Origin: Neelides folsomi
Lineage: Eukaryota; Arthropoda; Collembola; Neelipleona; Neelidae
Direction: 5' to 3'
Length of the DNA: 64,000 nucleotides
Assembly: GCA_034687125.1 (NCBI GenBank)
Contig: JAQGBZ010000251.1
Location: forward strand, 28,208 to 92,207
Shown: positions 13,339-24,087 of the stretch, piece by piece
Layout of the letters: every line of letters begins with the position of its first letter
Position numbering within the stretch: the stretch's first letter is position 1
The notes under the pieces: generated by a model
What the model saw: the letters and a program-made list of their open reading frames with translations, nothing else
Told to the model about the DNA's origin: nothing
Database searches by the model: none
Position numbers and translations under genes: made by a program

Positions 13339-16300
13339 TTAGTCATCCTCCTCATCATCTTCTTCATCGTCTTCTTCTTCGTCTTTTTCACCTCCACCTT
13401 CTTCATTGTCAACAAATTTTTCTTCAACATCTCCAATCTCATGGAGCTGTAATAAAAAAATACATGAAAACATACATTATATTACATAAAACCCAAAAGT
13501 TAATTTATCTACTTAATTGAACGTTTATTTACCTGAAGCTTTGCAAGCCAAGCTTGCTCTTCTTCCACAGTAGGATCCGTCATCTCTCCCAATTCAGGAC
13601 CTTCTATATACGCATCAACTTGTTGAATTGGCATATTGGGGGCGTAAGTATGATTTTTGAATTTCAATCCATCTCCAAAATACACGCTTTCAACCTTACC
13701 CCTTATAAAAACATAACAAACATTGTTAATTAATACTCAATGATTAAATATTAAGGAAATAAAATTATTATAAATAATGTGAAAAGTATTTTATGACATG
13801 TGATATTTTATACAGCTTGTTTACTTTATACCTTTCTTTTTTAAATTCCTAATAATACTACTATAATACTACTTCCTTAGTTATTGGGAATTTCAAAAAG
13901 AAAGGTGCAAAGTAAACACGCTGTATAATAATATGTTAACTTGATTGTGCAAATCGTCTCAGATCCAGGCCAAAGATTTGACACAGCTTTAACGACTTGA
14001 AACTCTTGAAAGACACTCGACGAAGGTCTGAAGCTGAATGGCAAAGATCCATCAAATGCAATATCATCCTTCACTGGTGAAAATAGTCCAGGGCCAAATT
14101 CCCCTTGACCTGGAGGATTTTCTGGTCCTTCGCCATCTTCTCCCATTATTTCTTCATCACTCATTGTATTCCACCAGTCGACTCTTCCCTGCATCAAGAT
14201 ATAAGAAACGTGATGAATCCACGCGTCTCCCTTTGGATTTAGCAATTCTTTCATAAAAGTCGGCCTGAACTTTTTGTTCGGATACACTTTGTCATTCACT
14301 TTAAAAAATTAATAAATTATAACAATCTTATAGGTGAATTAGCATCTTAAAGCAAAGTATTATTTAAAGTTAATTAAAGTTAGTTATACAAGATCCTGCA
14401 TCTTCGCCTTCCTCCTCTTCGTCCATAAATTCGTCATAAGCTTTTGACCGGAAATATCCCTTTGGAGAAATTTCACTCCCTGCCTTGATCCTTGCAATAA
14501 GTGCTCTCAAGTAATTCGCTTCTCTTCCAGGAAATTCAGGCAAAGTTCTTATTTCCGCTTCAAGTTCTCCGTTCAATGCCCATCGAACAGACCTTGACAC
14601 GCTGATTTGTTCTGGTGTAACTTGAGGCAAAAGATACCAAATTCCATCGAGTTCATTACAAACATAAAATGTTCGACGATTACATCCTTGTCCCCAATTC
14701 TCTTGTGGGATTGGAGGAGGCAAAACTTCATGTTGGAGATCTGGAAAATGATCCATCATTTCCAATTGATATCCTTGCCATTTCATTTGTTCCTCTACTC
14801 CTTCTGGATCAGAGATATTTGTAAGGTCGGCTGCAAGTGAGTTGCGAATAACAACTTCTTCACCGCAAACTTCATCGTCTCCTTTGAGGGGATCTCGTTC
14901 TTTCATTGGTGGGATTCCAGAAATTGCTTTCTTGCTTTGGTAAAGTTTAAGAATTTCAGGATCGGTAACTGCTTCGGCAGCCCTTTCAAAAGACGCACCT
15001 GCACCTGGACGATAACACATACAAGGATCGCATTTGCAGTCGACATTGCAATCTTCACCACACTTCTCGTCATAGTCTGTGATCTTTATTGCAGTACGCT
15101 TAAAAAATTTATGATATTAATTACAATTCGAGATTCAAAAAATGTAAATTTAAGTGGGTATTTAATTTAAAGCTAAAGTATATTAAATATTATGTAATTC
15201 AAATAAGAAAAGTACCGGTGGTAGTTGCCAAAGATCGTCCATTAATTCTACATCCATTTCGGCTTCGGCAACATAATAATTCTTGTTGCGACCAAATATT
15301 TTTCCAAAGAATCTAAATGGCAAAAGCTCAATTTAACAACAATCTTTTTATTTGTCACTAATTGTCAATATATATATAATATATATTTGCATGTAGTAAT
15401 TTAAAAATGAATCTTACCGAATGCGGGTAATATTTGGGCGTGTGATAGCTAATTGACGAATGGACAAAGCAAGTTTAAGCATTTCCTCTCTTGGGAGTCC
15501 AATTCCAACTTGTTCCAGATAATAAAGTAAACGAAGAAGATTAGGAAATCCGTCAAATGACTTTATTTCTTCTTCCTTGCTCTGTAAGCCTTCAACACTT
15601 TCCATTGACCATTGAGCATTTTGCTAGATTTTTTATTATACGATAAATATGACAAATATGGTATATGGTAGACATAAAAATGTATTTTAATATTAAAATG
15701 GGTACAAAATTTTATATAAAAACCTTCCAGTTTTCAACAAGATTTCGACATGTGTCCAAAACTCTTTTGCTGATTGTGTAATCATCAAAAATGACGTCTT
15801 TGTTCATCCGGAACCTATACCGTTTGACGTTCATGCTGATTTCTTCAATATAATCAACAGGATCAGTGGGAGCTTTTCGATCCAGAAGTTTTCTTATAAG
15901 TTCACTGAAGTGCTCGTATCTAAAATGAAAATTTATCATCTTTGCAAATTTTATTAAATATTTGAGTTTAAAGTTGATTTACAATGAAATCCCTGATTTT
16001 TCACTCGTTTTCATAAAATATTCCTTTGCTCGAATAAAGTCGTCTAATTGAAAACCATTGTCATCTTCATCCCCAGCCTCGTCTTCGCCGATAACTAAAA
16101 TAAAGAAAGTTTAATGTGGAACATTGGAAATTGAGTCAACAAAATTTATTTTATCATAAGTGAAATCACTACCTTTGATTAATTGAGATCCTTCGGTTGG
16201 CACTTCTGTGTAAGCGCCTTCGCCTTCATCTTGATCCCATTCATTTTGATCATACATTTGATCCCATTCATCACCATCTTCCTGATATTCATTTTGATCT

Positions 16301-16575
16301 CCCATATAAAGTTGATCCTCCATTTCTCCGTCGACGTACGGAGTTACACCAAATATATTCGGATTTTGTAATTGTCCTTGCATAGGCTGTCCCATACCTT
16401 GCATATCTAGCATTGGTTGTCCCATCATTTGCTGCATTGGCTGTCCCATTTGGTTCATTCCCATTTGTTGCATTGTTTGTCCCATTTGCTGCATTGGTTG
16501 ACCCATTGGTTGCCCTTGAAAATATTGGCCTGGCATTGGCTGCCCTTGCGTTTGAAACATTTGCAGATTGTTCAT
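13339..16575 (-). CDS. radial spoke head protein 4/6 homologue (RSPH4A/RSPH6A family)
   Basis: RSPH4A/6A proteins form the head of the axonemal radial spokes, which signal from the central pair to dynein in motile 9+2 cilia and flagella. Nine exons on the minus strand, in order of translation: 16173-16575, 15983-16094, 15724-15919, 15418-15623, 15216-15312, 14390-15098, 13941-14298, 13533-13701, 13339-13446. All phases close, giving 785 aa. Seen: a Met/Gln/Gly/Pro-rich repetitive N-terminus (residues about 5-75); an acidic stretch (90-125); the conserved core with GRNKNYYVAEAEMD, YVCNELDGIWYLLPQVTPEQI, FPGREANYLRALIARI and SNLWPG; then TDPTVEEEQAW near residue 740 and a very acidic C-terminal tail (about 760-785) typical of the family. 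An extra cysteine cluster (six Cys, residues 351-366) sits in the core. The start is the first ATG after upstream stops. Identity is secure. Whether it is the 4A or 6A type cannot be told, because the two split within vertebrates. Confidence 0.96.
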
Positions 16576-17017
16576 GGTTAATAATTTCTAATTTTCGCCA
16601 CTAAATAGGTTCAATTTGATTTGATATTTCGTAAATAATAAAGTTGAAATAATAATGATGACAGTGTATTTAGTAACCTTAATGATTAGAGATTTGATTT
16701 TAGGATTTTAAAGGCTTGCTTAAGTACTCTAAAGTATCATATAAGAAAATTCCCCAAGAGAAAATATTTAAATATTTTCTATGTATTTTATTTAACATAA
16801 AATATATTGTGCAATATAATTGATTTATGCGAAAAGATAAATAAATTTTTAATGTGAAAATTTATTTATTAATTTTCTAAACATTAGAAAATAAACGGTT
16901 ACAAACATGGTGGAAACTTTCTATACAGAATATGCATATAATTATTATTGTTATAATAAATACACATGACTAAAATATTAATGATAAATGTTTAAATGTA
17001 TTAAGAATTTATGCTAT
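16576..17017. other. intergenic gap between radial spoke gene and bL9m gene
   Basis: About 440 bases of AT-rich DNA between two genes on the same strand: the 3' end of the bL9m gene and the promoter/5' UTR of the radial spoke gene. On the minus strand an acceptor-like TTTAG occurs about 30 bases before the radial spoke ATG. Nothing else is recognisable. Confidence 0.6.
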
Positions 17018-18267
17018 TTACTTGCTTTTTCCCTTCCTTCTTTTCCGCTGAGAACCAGCTTGAATGGCTGCAATATCAAAGAATGCAGATGGATCTGGTG
17101 GAATTAAGCGAGGAAGAGTTTTCTCAATTTCAATATCCTCTTCCAATATAAGGTCAGCCGGATATTTGTCAAAATGAGGTGAAAGTGGGAGTCGATGACG
17201 ATCTTCCTTAGACCAATGATGAATTCGACATCTCACATGAGCGGTGTCTGTCTTGTTAATCTGAAGAAAACAATAAAAAATTATACATTATGTTCTAAGA
17301 TTTTTCCAATCAAAACAACGTAGGTATTTAAAATTACAAATCATACCGTGACAGATATAATAAATTCTTTATTCTCAAGAGCCAAATCAGGGCCTGAAAT
17401 TTTTTGTTTCGGCATGGTAAATGTCCCTTCAGGAACATTTACTCCTGCTCTTCGAAAAGCACATTGAATATGCCAGGGTTCCAAGACCCAAGGTTCTTCT
17501 TGATTCATCTTCACACTTAACACAAATCTCGAGAGCAAGTTACAAGTCTGTAAAACATATAATGAATCATTAGAATAAACATTTTAATTACATTATCTGT
17601 ATTTTGCTCTAACTTAAATGTAAGAATGTACTCTAAAGTTTAATGTCATCTTACCGTCCCGGCGAATTTAGAGCTGAAGCTTTTCTCTCCAACAATTTCA
17701 TTTCGAATTTTTATATTTTCAGGGCTCGCATAAACTGCTGCATTGGTTAGTAAAAGAAATCTAGCTTGTGTTGCATCAATTTCCACCAATTCGCCTGGTC
17801 CACCAATATCTAAGGTATTGAAAAGAAATTATTTTATAAAACGAATTTACTTGAAATGTTTAATCACTAGCATTTATATTTAAATTATTGTAATATTTAT
17901 ATATAGTTATATAAATAAGCGTACCTTCTATGTATTTTTTCAAAATAATGGGAACTTCTATATTCTTTTCTATAAATGTGTGCTGTACAACTTCATAAAC
18001 ATGATTAGCATTTTGCACATGATAAGTACTTCCAGGTCTAGCAGGCTTAACAGGAACCTGTCGTTTTAAAACGTACGTGATGTTCTATAAAAAGAAAAAT
18101 TTGCCCAATGCAATAAGAATAAACTCAACAAATTCGTTTAATTATTTGATGATATAGTTATAAACTTATAATTAACAAAATATTTATTTGTTGTTCAATA
18201 TTTTTACCCGGTAAAATTGCGATTTGGCAGGAACAAAAAATGTGTTTAAACCAATTGATTTCAGCAT
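17018..18267 (-). CDS. MRPL9: mitochondrial large-subunit ribosomal protein bL9m (MRPL9)
   Basis: Component of the mitochondrial 39S ribosomal subunit, nuclear-encoded and imported into the matrix. Five exons in order of translation: 18208-18267, 17925-18084, 17655-17809, 17347-17547, 17018-17260. All are GT-AG and phases close, giving 272 aa (animal MRPL9 is about 265-270). The start at 18267 begins a short Lys/Arg-containing, acid-free N-terminus (MLKSIGLNTFF) suitable as a mitochondrial presequence. Family features: a Val-Tyr-Glu-Val-Val segment followed by a predicted strand (IEVPIILKKYIEDIGGPGEL), the L9 core GELVEIDATQARFLLLTNAA, then AVYASPENIK, as in bL9m proteins. The C-terminal half has the mitochondrial extension (PEGTFTMPKQKISG, EFIISVTVINKTDTAHVRCR) and ends in a basic tail (QRKRRKGKSK). 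I am confident of the family from the core and overall length. Confidence 0.88.
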
Positions 18268-18788
18268 ATTAACTATTGATCCTTGAATATACTTTATTAT
18301 AAATACGGGTGCATAAGTTTATAATTAACCAGCTAAATTTTCTAAAGGTTAAAGAAAATTAAAGATGAATTTTGATTTTGATCATTTTAAGTTTTATCCT
18401 TTTTAGATATTTATATTCCATATCTTGTACTCGCATGATTTAAGGTCAAATAGTTGTTCAATGTTGCATATTCCACATTATAGGCGTTTCTTACTTTTAT
18501 TCTCCCAAAATGCACGTTGTCTTCATTGAAAAATTAAAAGCCAACCTCTTTATATGGACAATGTTTTAAAAAGTTTATATAAAATATACAAAACCGTATA
18601 ATTTTATATAAAAAAATTGTGTGATTTATATATTTAATGATATATATGGATTTTTATCTGCTAGTAAAATGTATTGTATATATTTTAAATGCTCAATTAT
18701 TTTCATCCATTGAAAATTACAGATAGTTTAATACAATTCAATTTATTTGAAGTTCTATTAATCATGAGAAAGTGTTATTGCAAGGTGG
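18268..18788. other. intergenic gap between bL9m and FABP genes
   Basis: About 520 bases of AT-rich DNA holding the 5' side of the bL9m gene and the 3' side of the FABP gene, both on the minus strand. No feature recognised. Confidence 0.6.
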
Positions 18789-19433
18789 TTAGACACGCTT
18801 GTAAAGGCGAACGCATTTAACGTTTGGAGCTTCAAGGGTCAGCGTCATTTGAGTATCAGTGAATTCTCGAGTTGTCTGAAGCATCATTCCATCCAAATTT
18901 TGTGTATTCACCAATTTATTCCCTTCTTGTCGAACAGTTGATTTGGCCTTTAAATAAATTCATCCATTAATTACACTTTATATATTGATTAACAAGCTTA
19001 TGTTAATAATGATTAACAAATGAACACTATGTTAAATACGTCCTTATAAATATACCTTTCTGCCATCAAGCATTTCTTCGTCGAATTCTGTATCCAATTT
19101 AAAAGATATCTTGTGGGTCTTAATTGTTGAAGTGGTCTTGATTGTGTACTCATCGCCGCCAAGAGTAATTTCCACTTTGGGGTTTAAATGAACGCCGATA
19201 TTCCGGTTAAACATTGATACACCTGTATACAAATTAATAAAATCATAAGTTACTCATTTATCATTTTTTGTTATTTAAACAAATGATAATTACAATTGTT
19301 ATCAAATTAACAAAATGTATTAATTGCTAAATGCTTCTGAAAGAAACTGAGAGTCCTTACCAATGACTTTCATATATTCCAAAAAGTTGTTCTTGTCAGC
19401 TTCAACAAGCTCGAAATTCCCAGTGAAGCTCAT
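18789..19433 (-). CDS. intracellular fatty-acid-binding protein (FABP/CRABP family)
   Basis: Cytosolic lipid carrier with a ten-stranded beta-barrel. Three exons in order of translation: 19361-19433, 19056-19222, 18789-18947. Phases close and give 132 aa, exactly the usual family length. The N-terminus begins MSFTGNFELVEADKNNF, the N-terminal FABP signature (G-x-[FYW]-x-[LIV]), followed by the helix-turn-helix lid segment ending NRNIGVHLNPKVEIT. The C-terminus CVRLYKRV matches the family ending (Cys-x-Arg-x-Tyr-x-Arg-x), in which the Arg and Tyr bind the fatty-acid carboxylate. The canonical gene has three introns; here the first two are at the canonical places (after codons 24 and 80) and the third is absent. 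The ligand cannot be told from sequence. Confidence 0.95.
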
Positions 19434-20339
19434 GATTGAATTGATGAATGCAGCGAATTCGAAGGATGGAGACAATCTGAAGAGAACCTTTCTGATGAGT
19501 CTAAGAAGAGCAAATGGATTTTAAGTAGGAGGAGGTTGGGGTACAGGGTGGCGTGATAACTTTACTCTCATGCCCATGTCAATGTCTGTTTTTTAATTGG
19601 AACAATTGAGAAAATAAAAATCACTTTTTGTCCATTCACGAGAGGGGGATTCCACTCACAATTCCGATTTATTAAAGTTGTAACTTGAGGTTATGAATAC
19701 TATTAACCAGTTGTAAAATTACCAGTCATAAAAGGCTTGTATTCAATAATGAACTTGAATCGAGTTAAATACGTACGAGGACCTCGATTTTTTTACAAGT
19801 TCATCAATTAAAAGAACATGTTATGAAATTATTCATAAGTAAATACATACATAGATCAATATTAAGTAGAGTTAAGACTGGAAAATGGCAATGTATTTAT
19901 GTAGGAGTTCATCAAGTAAATACGTAAAACTGCTTAATTAAGGAAGTTCATTGTTGTGGTAAATGCTTAATGCCTGCTTCACATAGCATAATTCATACTT
20001 ATAACTAATCGTACAAGTTCATAAAATAAAATTCTGGTATTGTTTTCACGTATCTTATGACTTATGACTGTAATTGTTTTTGTTGTGAATTTTTTACTTA
20101 CAAACAACAGAATCTTCTTTGTAGCTTCTTGAAATTAAGTATTTAAGTATGTTGAACAGCTAACGAACAAACTTTCCTATATCAAAAGAATCAAAATATT
20201 TTATATAGTAAAATCAGAAAAAACCATTATATAAAATATATTTCATATGTACCTATGATTTCGAACCTTCAACAAAATGATTTTTTCTGGATTTACCCTG
20301 TGGTTTTATAACAATTTGAAAAGGTGTGAGGAAATACTG

Positions 20340-20359
20340 AGGTTTTTTACAAAAAACCT
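20340..20359. repeat. perfect 9-bp palindrome with 2-base spacer
   Basis: AGGTTTTTT, spacer AC, AAAAAACCT. Arms pair perfectly. Low complexity, function unknown. Confidence 0.8.
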
Positions 20360-21538
20360 TTATTTACGAAAATTATGCAATAAAGTGTGTATGCAAAAAA
20401 CATGATCTAGAAATGTATTTTCGAAGATTTCTATAGATCCATAAGGATCTAGAGTTCTTGGATGAACCAGATTTTACATTATACACTTACAGTCACAAAC
20501 CTACATGCAATACACTTAATGTTAATGTGGTTTGATACAAAAATTACAGGTAGGTTATTTAGCATAATAAGTATTGTGTTCATCAAAATATACCAATGAA
20601 AATAATAATCAATAATTATATACTGGTACTTATGGTTAGTATTTTTAATTCAAATAAGGTTAAACATGCATAAAAGCTAATCCTCCAATTTACAAATACC
20701 TAATATATTATACTTATTAACTTTATAAATAACTACCATACTGGACATACTCACCATGTAATATGTGCACAAAATTCCGTATACGTAAAATCTAAATTTA
20801 AGTTGTAAATGTGTGCAACATTTCCACTAGATCAGTCAAATCTGTAAAAACATATTTTAGCGAAAGTTATTAAGATATCTTATCTCTGCCTTTATAAATA
20901 ACGTCTCAGCCATTTTATGTCTCAGAAATGGTATGATTAAGCGATTATTTAACAAAAGCATCATCTTCAGAATAAGCAACATATCAATGGGAATTACTTA
21001 TTTATGCGACCTTTTATAGTCGATGTCAGCTGCCTTTTCACTAATGCCACTAATTCCAATGCTTGCAGGTTTAAACGAAATCTTATTATGCATTTATAAA
21101 GATGAAGATGAATAAAAGTAATTCTGTTTACTACATGATACATTCATCACATTGGATAGAATATTGAATGAATCAACTTTACGATGACCTCTGAAAGATC
21201 AAAGATAAGCTAGCACTAGAATTATCGCCAACAGTATATGAATCTCATGAACTTGAATTCAGATTCAAACACAGAAATACACAAGTTTCAACTCTTTCAA
21301 AGATATTAGTAGTAAACACGTTTTAGCCATTCAAATATCTATTATATTACAGTTCACAAGTTCAAAATTAATTTTCAGATGTTATTAAATCTACGAAGAT
21401 AAAATTGTGAGAAATGTTTAGATCCACTATCATAAATTATTACATATTTGCCATTTTTTTTATTAGAAATGAATATTATCATTTCATCCTACATTCTGAC
21501 ACGAAGTTTTTTTTTAATTATAAATGTTGTAGGTATAA

Positions 21539-21555
21539 CAGTAGTAGTAGTAGTA
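21539..21555 (+). repeat. short trinucleotide microsatellite (AGT/GTA)
   Basis: About five tandem copies of AGT beside the FABP-crystallin gap. It is an ordinary microsatellite. Confidence 0.7.
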
Positions 21556-22105
21556 CCCTTACAGTATCGTATGGCCATACGAAGTCATTTTAGTTATCAG
21601 ACGATCAAAAATTATTGATAATTTCTTTATTGGCTTAATCGTTATTATATGGCTATTCTATACTTTCAATTTCATTAACTAGTCCAAACATGTAACTAAT
21701 TAGTTTTATGTATGGATCATGAAAAATTGCTACTTGTAAGTATGGAACATTTGAGCTCATCATCTCATTCATACGTATAGTTTAGAGTTAATGGCCTAAA
21801 AAATACAGAAAATGAAGGCCACTGTTCTTAATGGGATCAAACATTAACGTTCAATTAGACTTTAGACTTTGTAAACTTGTATACTTTAGCAGGAATTCTA
21901 GCAAAAGTTGCAAAACTTTGCTTTCAGGAATAAATTCATCATAATTAAGTGCTTGTATAGGTAAATAGGTATAGTATTATGGTTGTTTTGATAAAAAAAG
22001 TATATTTTAAGTTACAGATTGAACTATTGTTTTTTCGTTTTAAATATGTAAGTTCGCCAATAAGAAAAAAATTACTAACACTAGCATGGTAGAAGATATT
22101 AGAAT

Positions 22106-22139
22106 TTGTTATTAGAATTTCGAGGAATTCTAATAACAA
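22106..22139. repeat. perfect 14-bp inverted repeat with 6-base loop
   Basis: Arms TTGTTATTAGAATT and AATTCTAATAACAA flank the loop TCGAGG. All 14 pairs match. It is too short for a typical microRNA precursor, and no terminal repeats of an element are visible around it. Confidence 0.85.
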
Positions 22140-23090
22140 GCACAATTTTTTAAAAAATATATAATTCTTAACCATTTAGTTTGAAAAAATTCAGAAATAT
22201 TGAATTACATAAATGCAGATGCATACCATAGTGTAATTACGTAACTAAAAGGCATAATATTATAGAATGTTGATGTATAATAACCGGTTGTATGTAAAAT
22301 AACTTGGCTTGCAATACCAGAAACAACCCAAGTAAATAAAGAAGAAATTACTAAATACATTATTTTTACATTGCAGGTATTCATATATATGTAATATGTA
22401 GGTTTAATAGTCGGTTTAATAGTATAAGTTACTAGATCGATTTAATCAGTTATGAGTTTTAGAATTAATAAAAGTAAAAATCATTTAAAATTTTAACAAA
22501 TTACTTATAAGGTAGTTAAATGGGTTAAGGCTAGGTTGCTTAACCAAGTTAAAACTTAAAACCTTGTATTGTAGAAGCATAAGGTAACTTTTTGGTGGTT
22601 TTTAATTACATAATAATTATTATACGTTGATTCTAGATTTTATTTTAGCCATCTTTATAAAATAACATTTTGTAAAAATTCAATCTGGCATATGCAATTC
22701 TTTTGTTAAATTACGATTAAACTAAACTAATTTTATCGGTCAATGTCTTTGCTGTACTCGAGGGAGCTAACGAGCTAACAAGGAGCTCATGGTTCATTAT
22801 CTTTACATATAAGTTTGTGCATTGTAAATTAAATATTTAAGATACAATATTAATATGGGCATATGCATTAATTTCTCTTATGCTCGACTTTGATATTCCA
22901 TGTTTATGTTTTCTCTTGAAATATACTGATTCATACTTACAATTCATAGGAGATAACCTTTTGATGTTTTGGCCTATTTTTTTAAACAAAACGAGTTGCA
23001 AATTTTGGATGTGAGTTAGTCCTGTCACCAGACTTTTTCAATTTGCTTCATCTTTAGTCAGAGCCTTCTGTCTCAAGTATTCTCATTAAA

Positions 23091-23562
23091 ATGTGTTTAT
23101 TCAAGAAGTTATTAAACTTTGGACTTTTGTTTTGTACGATTTATTTCATTAGTTCAACTGTTGCTTATATTCAAGCTCGAGATAAACTTCGAGCTAACGT
23201 GAGCTGTGCAAGGCTTTATGAAAAAAGATTCTGGGATGGAAATTCAACAGAATTCAACAATTTTGAGAAGAAAACGACGCTTGGCATTTGGAACAGTCGA
23301 GCTCAATCAGTCATTGTGAAGGATCGCTGCACTCTCACACTCAAAGACGATGCTGGGAAAACAAAAATCCAAGATTATGATGTAAACAATCTCGTTAAAT
23401 CCTCTCAAGCACATTAATCTTTTCTAAAGTTTAAGATTATCCATGTTTTAGATTATTTAATTTAATTACTTTAATTATTATTTTACAGATCCACTGTCTA
23501 TGGAAGGTAATTTGGAAAGCTCCAATAAAGTGGAGATTCATCAATTCCATTTGGCAAGTTGA
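23091..23562 (+). CDS. secreted beta/gamma-crystallin-like protein, first unit
   Basis: The ATG at 23091 starts a clear signal peptide (residues 1-25, hydrophobic LLNFGLLFCTIYFI), then VSCARLYEKRFW, TTLGIWNSRAQSVIVKDRC and LTLKDDAG. The pattern Trp ... Ala-x-Ser-[MV]-Ile-Val-Lys-x-x-Cys-x-Leu resembles a beta/gamma-crystallin Greek-key strand pair, and it repeats in the next unit. Exon 1 is best ended at 23381 (GAT, donor GTAAAC, phase 0). The next acceptor TTTTACAG gives an exon 23489-23562 with a good donor GTAAGA. In phase 0 that exon reads into a Trp-rich tail and TAA. In the frame offset by one it reads a segment ending SNKVEIHQFHLAS followed by TGA exactly at the exon end, which looks more like the second unit's ending. 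So the end of this unit is unresolved, and either a single-base problem or a different splice may be involved. The exact family is an inference from the motif pattern. Confidence 0.55.
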
Positions 23563-23593
23563 GTAAGATTGTTTTAATTAAAAACTATTGTAG

Positions 23594-24087
23594 TGGAACA
23601 AAAAGGCCACGGCTGGGTGCTGCGAATGCGGTGGGTGTGTGGCTTATCATGATTATCCGGAGGAAGTCCCTTGTGCGAAACTCTTCCAAGCTAGGTCATG
23701 TAGTTTTTGCCGAGGAGAAAACTTGGCCGTAAATGTGAATGAGGCTGGAGATTCTCTCCCGACTTCCTGGCAGTACGGCGTCGCTTCAATGATAGTCAAA
23801 TCTGGATGCTTTCTAAATGTCTCTGACAAGACGGGATTTAGAGGAAGAAATGAAACTTTTTGGGGAGCACACGATTCTCTCCCGAGGGTAAACTTCTCAA
23901 ATTATCGCGACTTTCTAATTATTCCTTTTACAGCTATGGCACAATCGGATCGCATCCTACAAGTGCTGGTGCCAGTCTGGATAAAATGGCTACTAGGGAT
24001 TCTCCAAGACAGAAGTTCATTTACTTATTCGCTCCAATATTCTTGCTCATCCTACTGAATATCCATATACAGCTCTCTATTGAGTAG
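23594..24087 (+). CDS. beta/gamma-crystallin-like second unit (same or adjacent gene)
   Basis: The exon 23594-23887 is preceded by an acceptor (ATTGTAG), is open throughout, and encodes a Cys-rich start (GCCECGGC) followed by VPCAKLFQARSCSFC, LPTSWQYGVASMIVKSGCFL and FRGRNETFWGAHDSLPR. It is clearly paralogous to the first unit: Val-x-Cys-Ala-[RK]-Leu-[YF] near the start, and Ala-x-Ser-[MV]-Ile-Val-Lys-x-x-Cys. It has no signal peptide of its own, so it is either spliced to the first unit or lacks its leader exon. After the donor at 23888 the acceptor at 23933 can be read two ways: in phase 0 as LWHNRIASYKCWCQSG and a stop at 23984, or shifted as a segment containing YGTIGSH and a hydrophobic C-terminus (FIYLFAPIFLLILLNIHI) to a stop at 24087 that would suit a GPI signal. 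The phase-0 reading follows the visible splice sites. Confidence 0.5.

Larger units (their letters stand above)
19434..23090. other. divergent intergenic region, FABP to crystallin-like locus
   Basis: About 3.6 kb between divergent genes, so promoters of both probably lie at its ends. The first 250 bases next to FABP are less AT-rich. The rest is AT-rich, with small palindromes (20340-20359, 22106-22139) and a short GTA microsatellite near 21540-21555. No ORF here has coding character. Confidence 0.6.

Noticed and set aside
16183-16604. Plus-strand open frames opposite the first radial spoke exon
   Set aside because: Antisense shadows of the repetitive Met/Gln-rich and acidic coding sequence.
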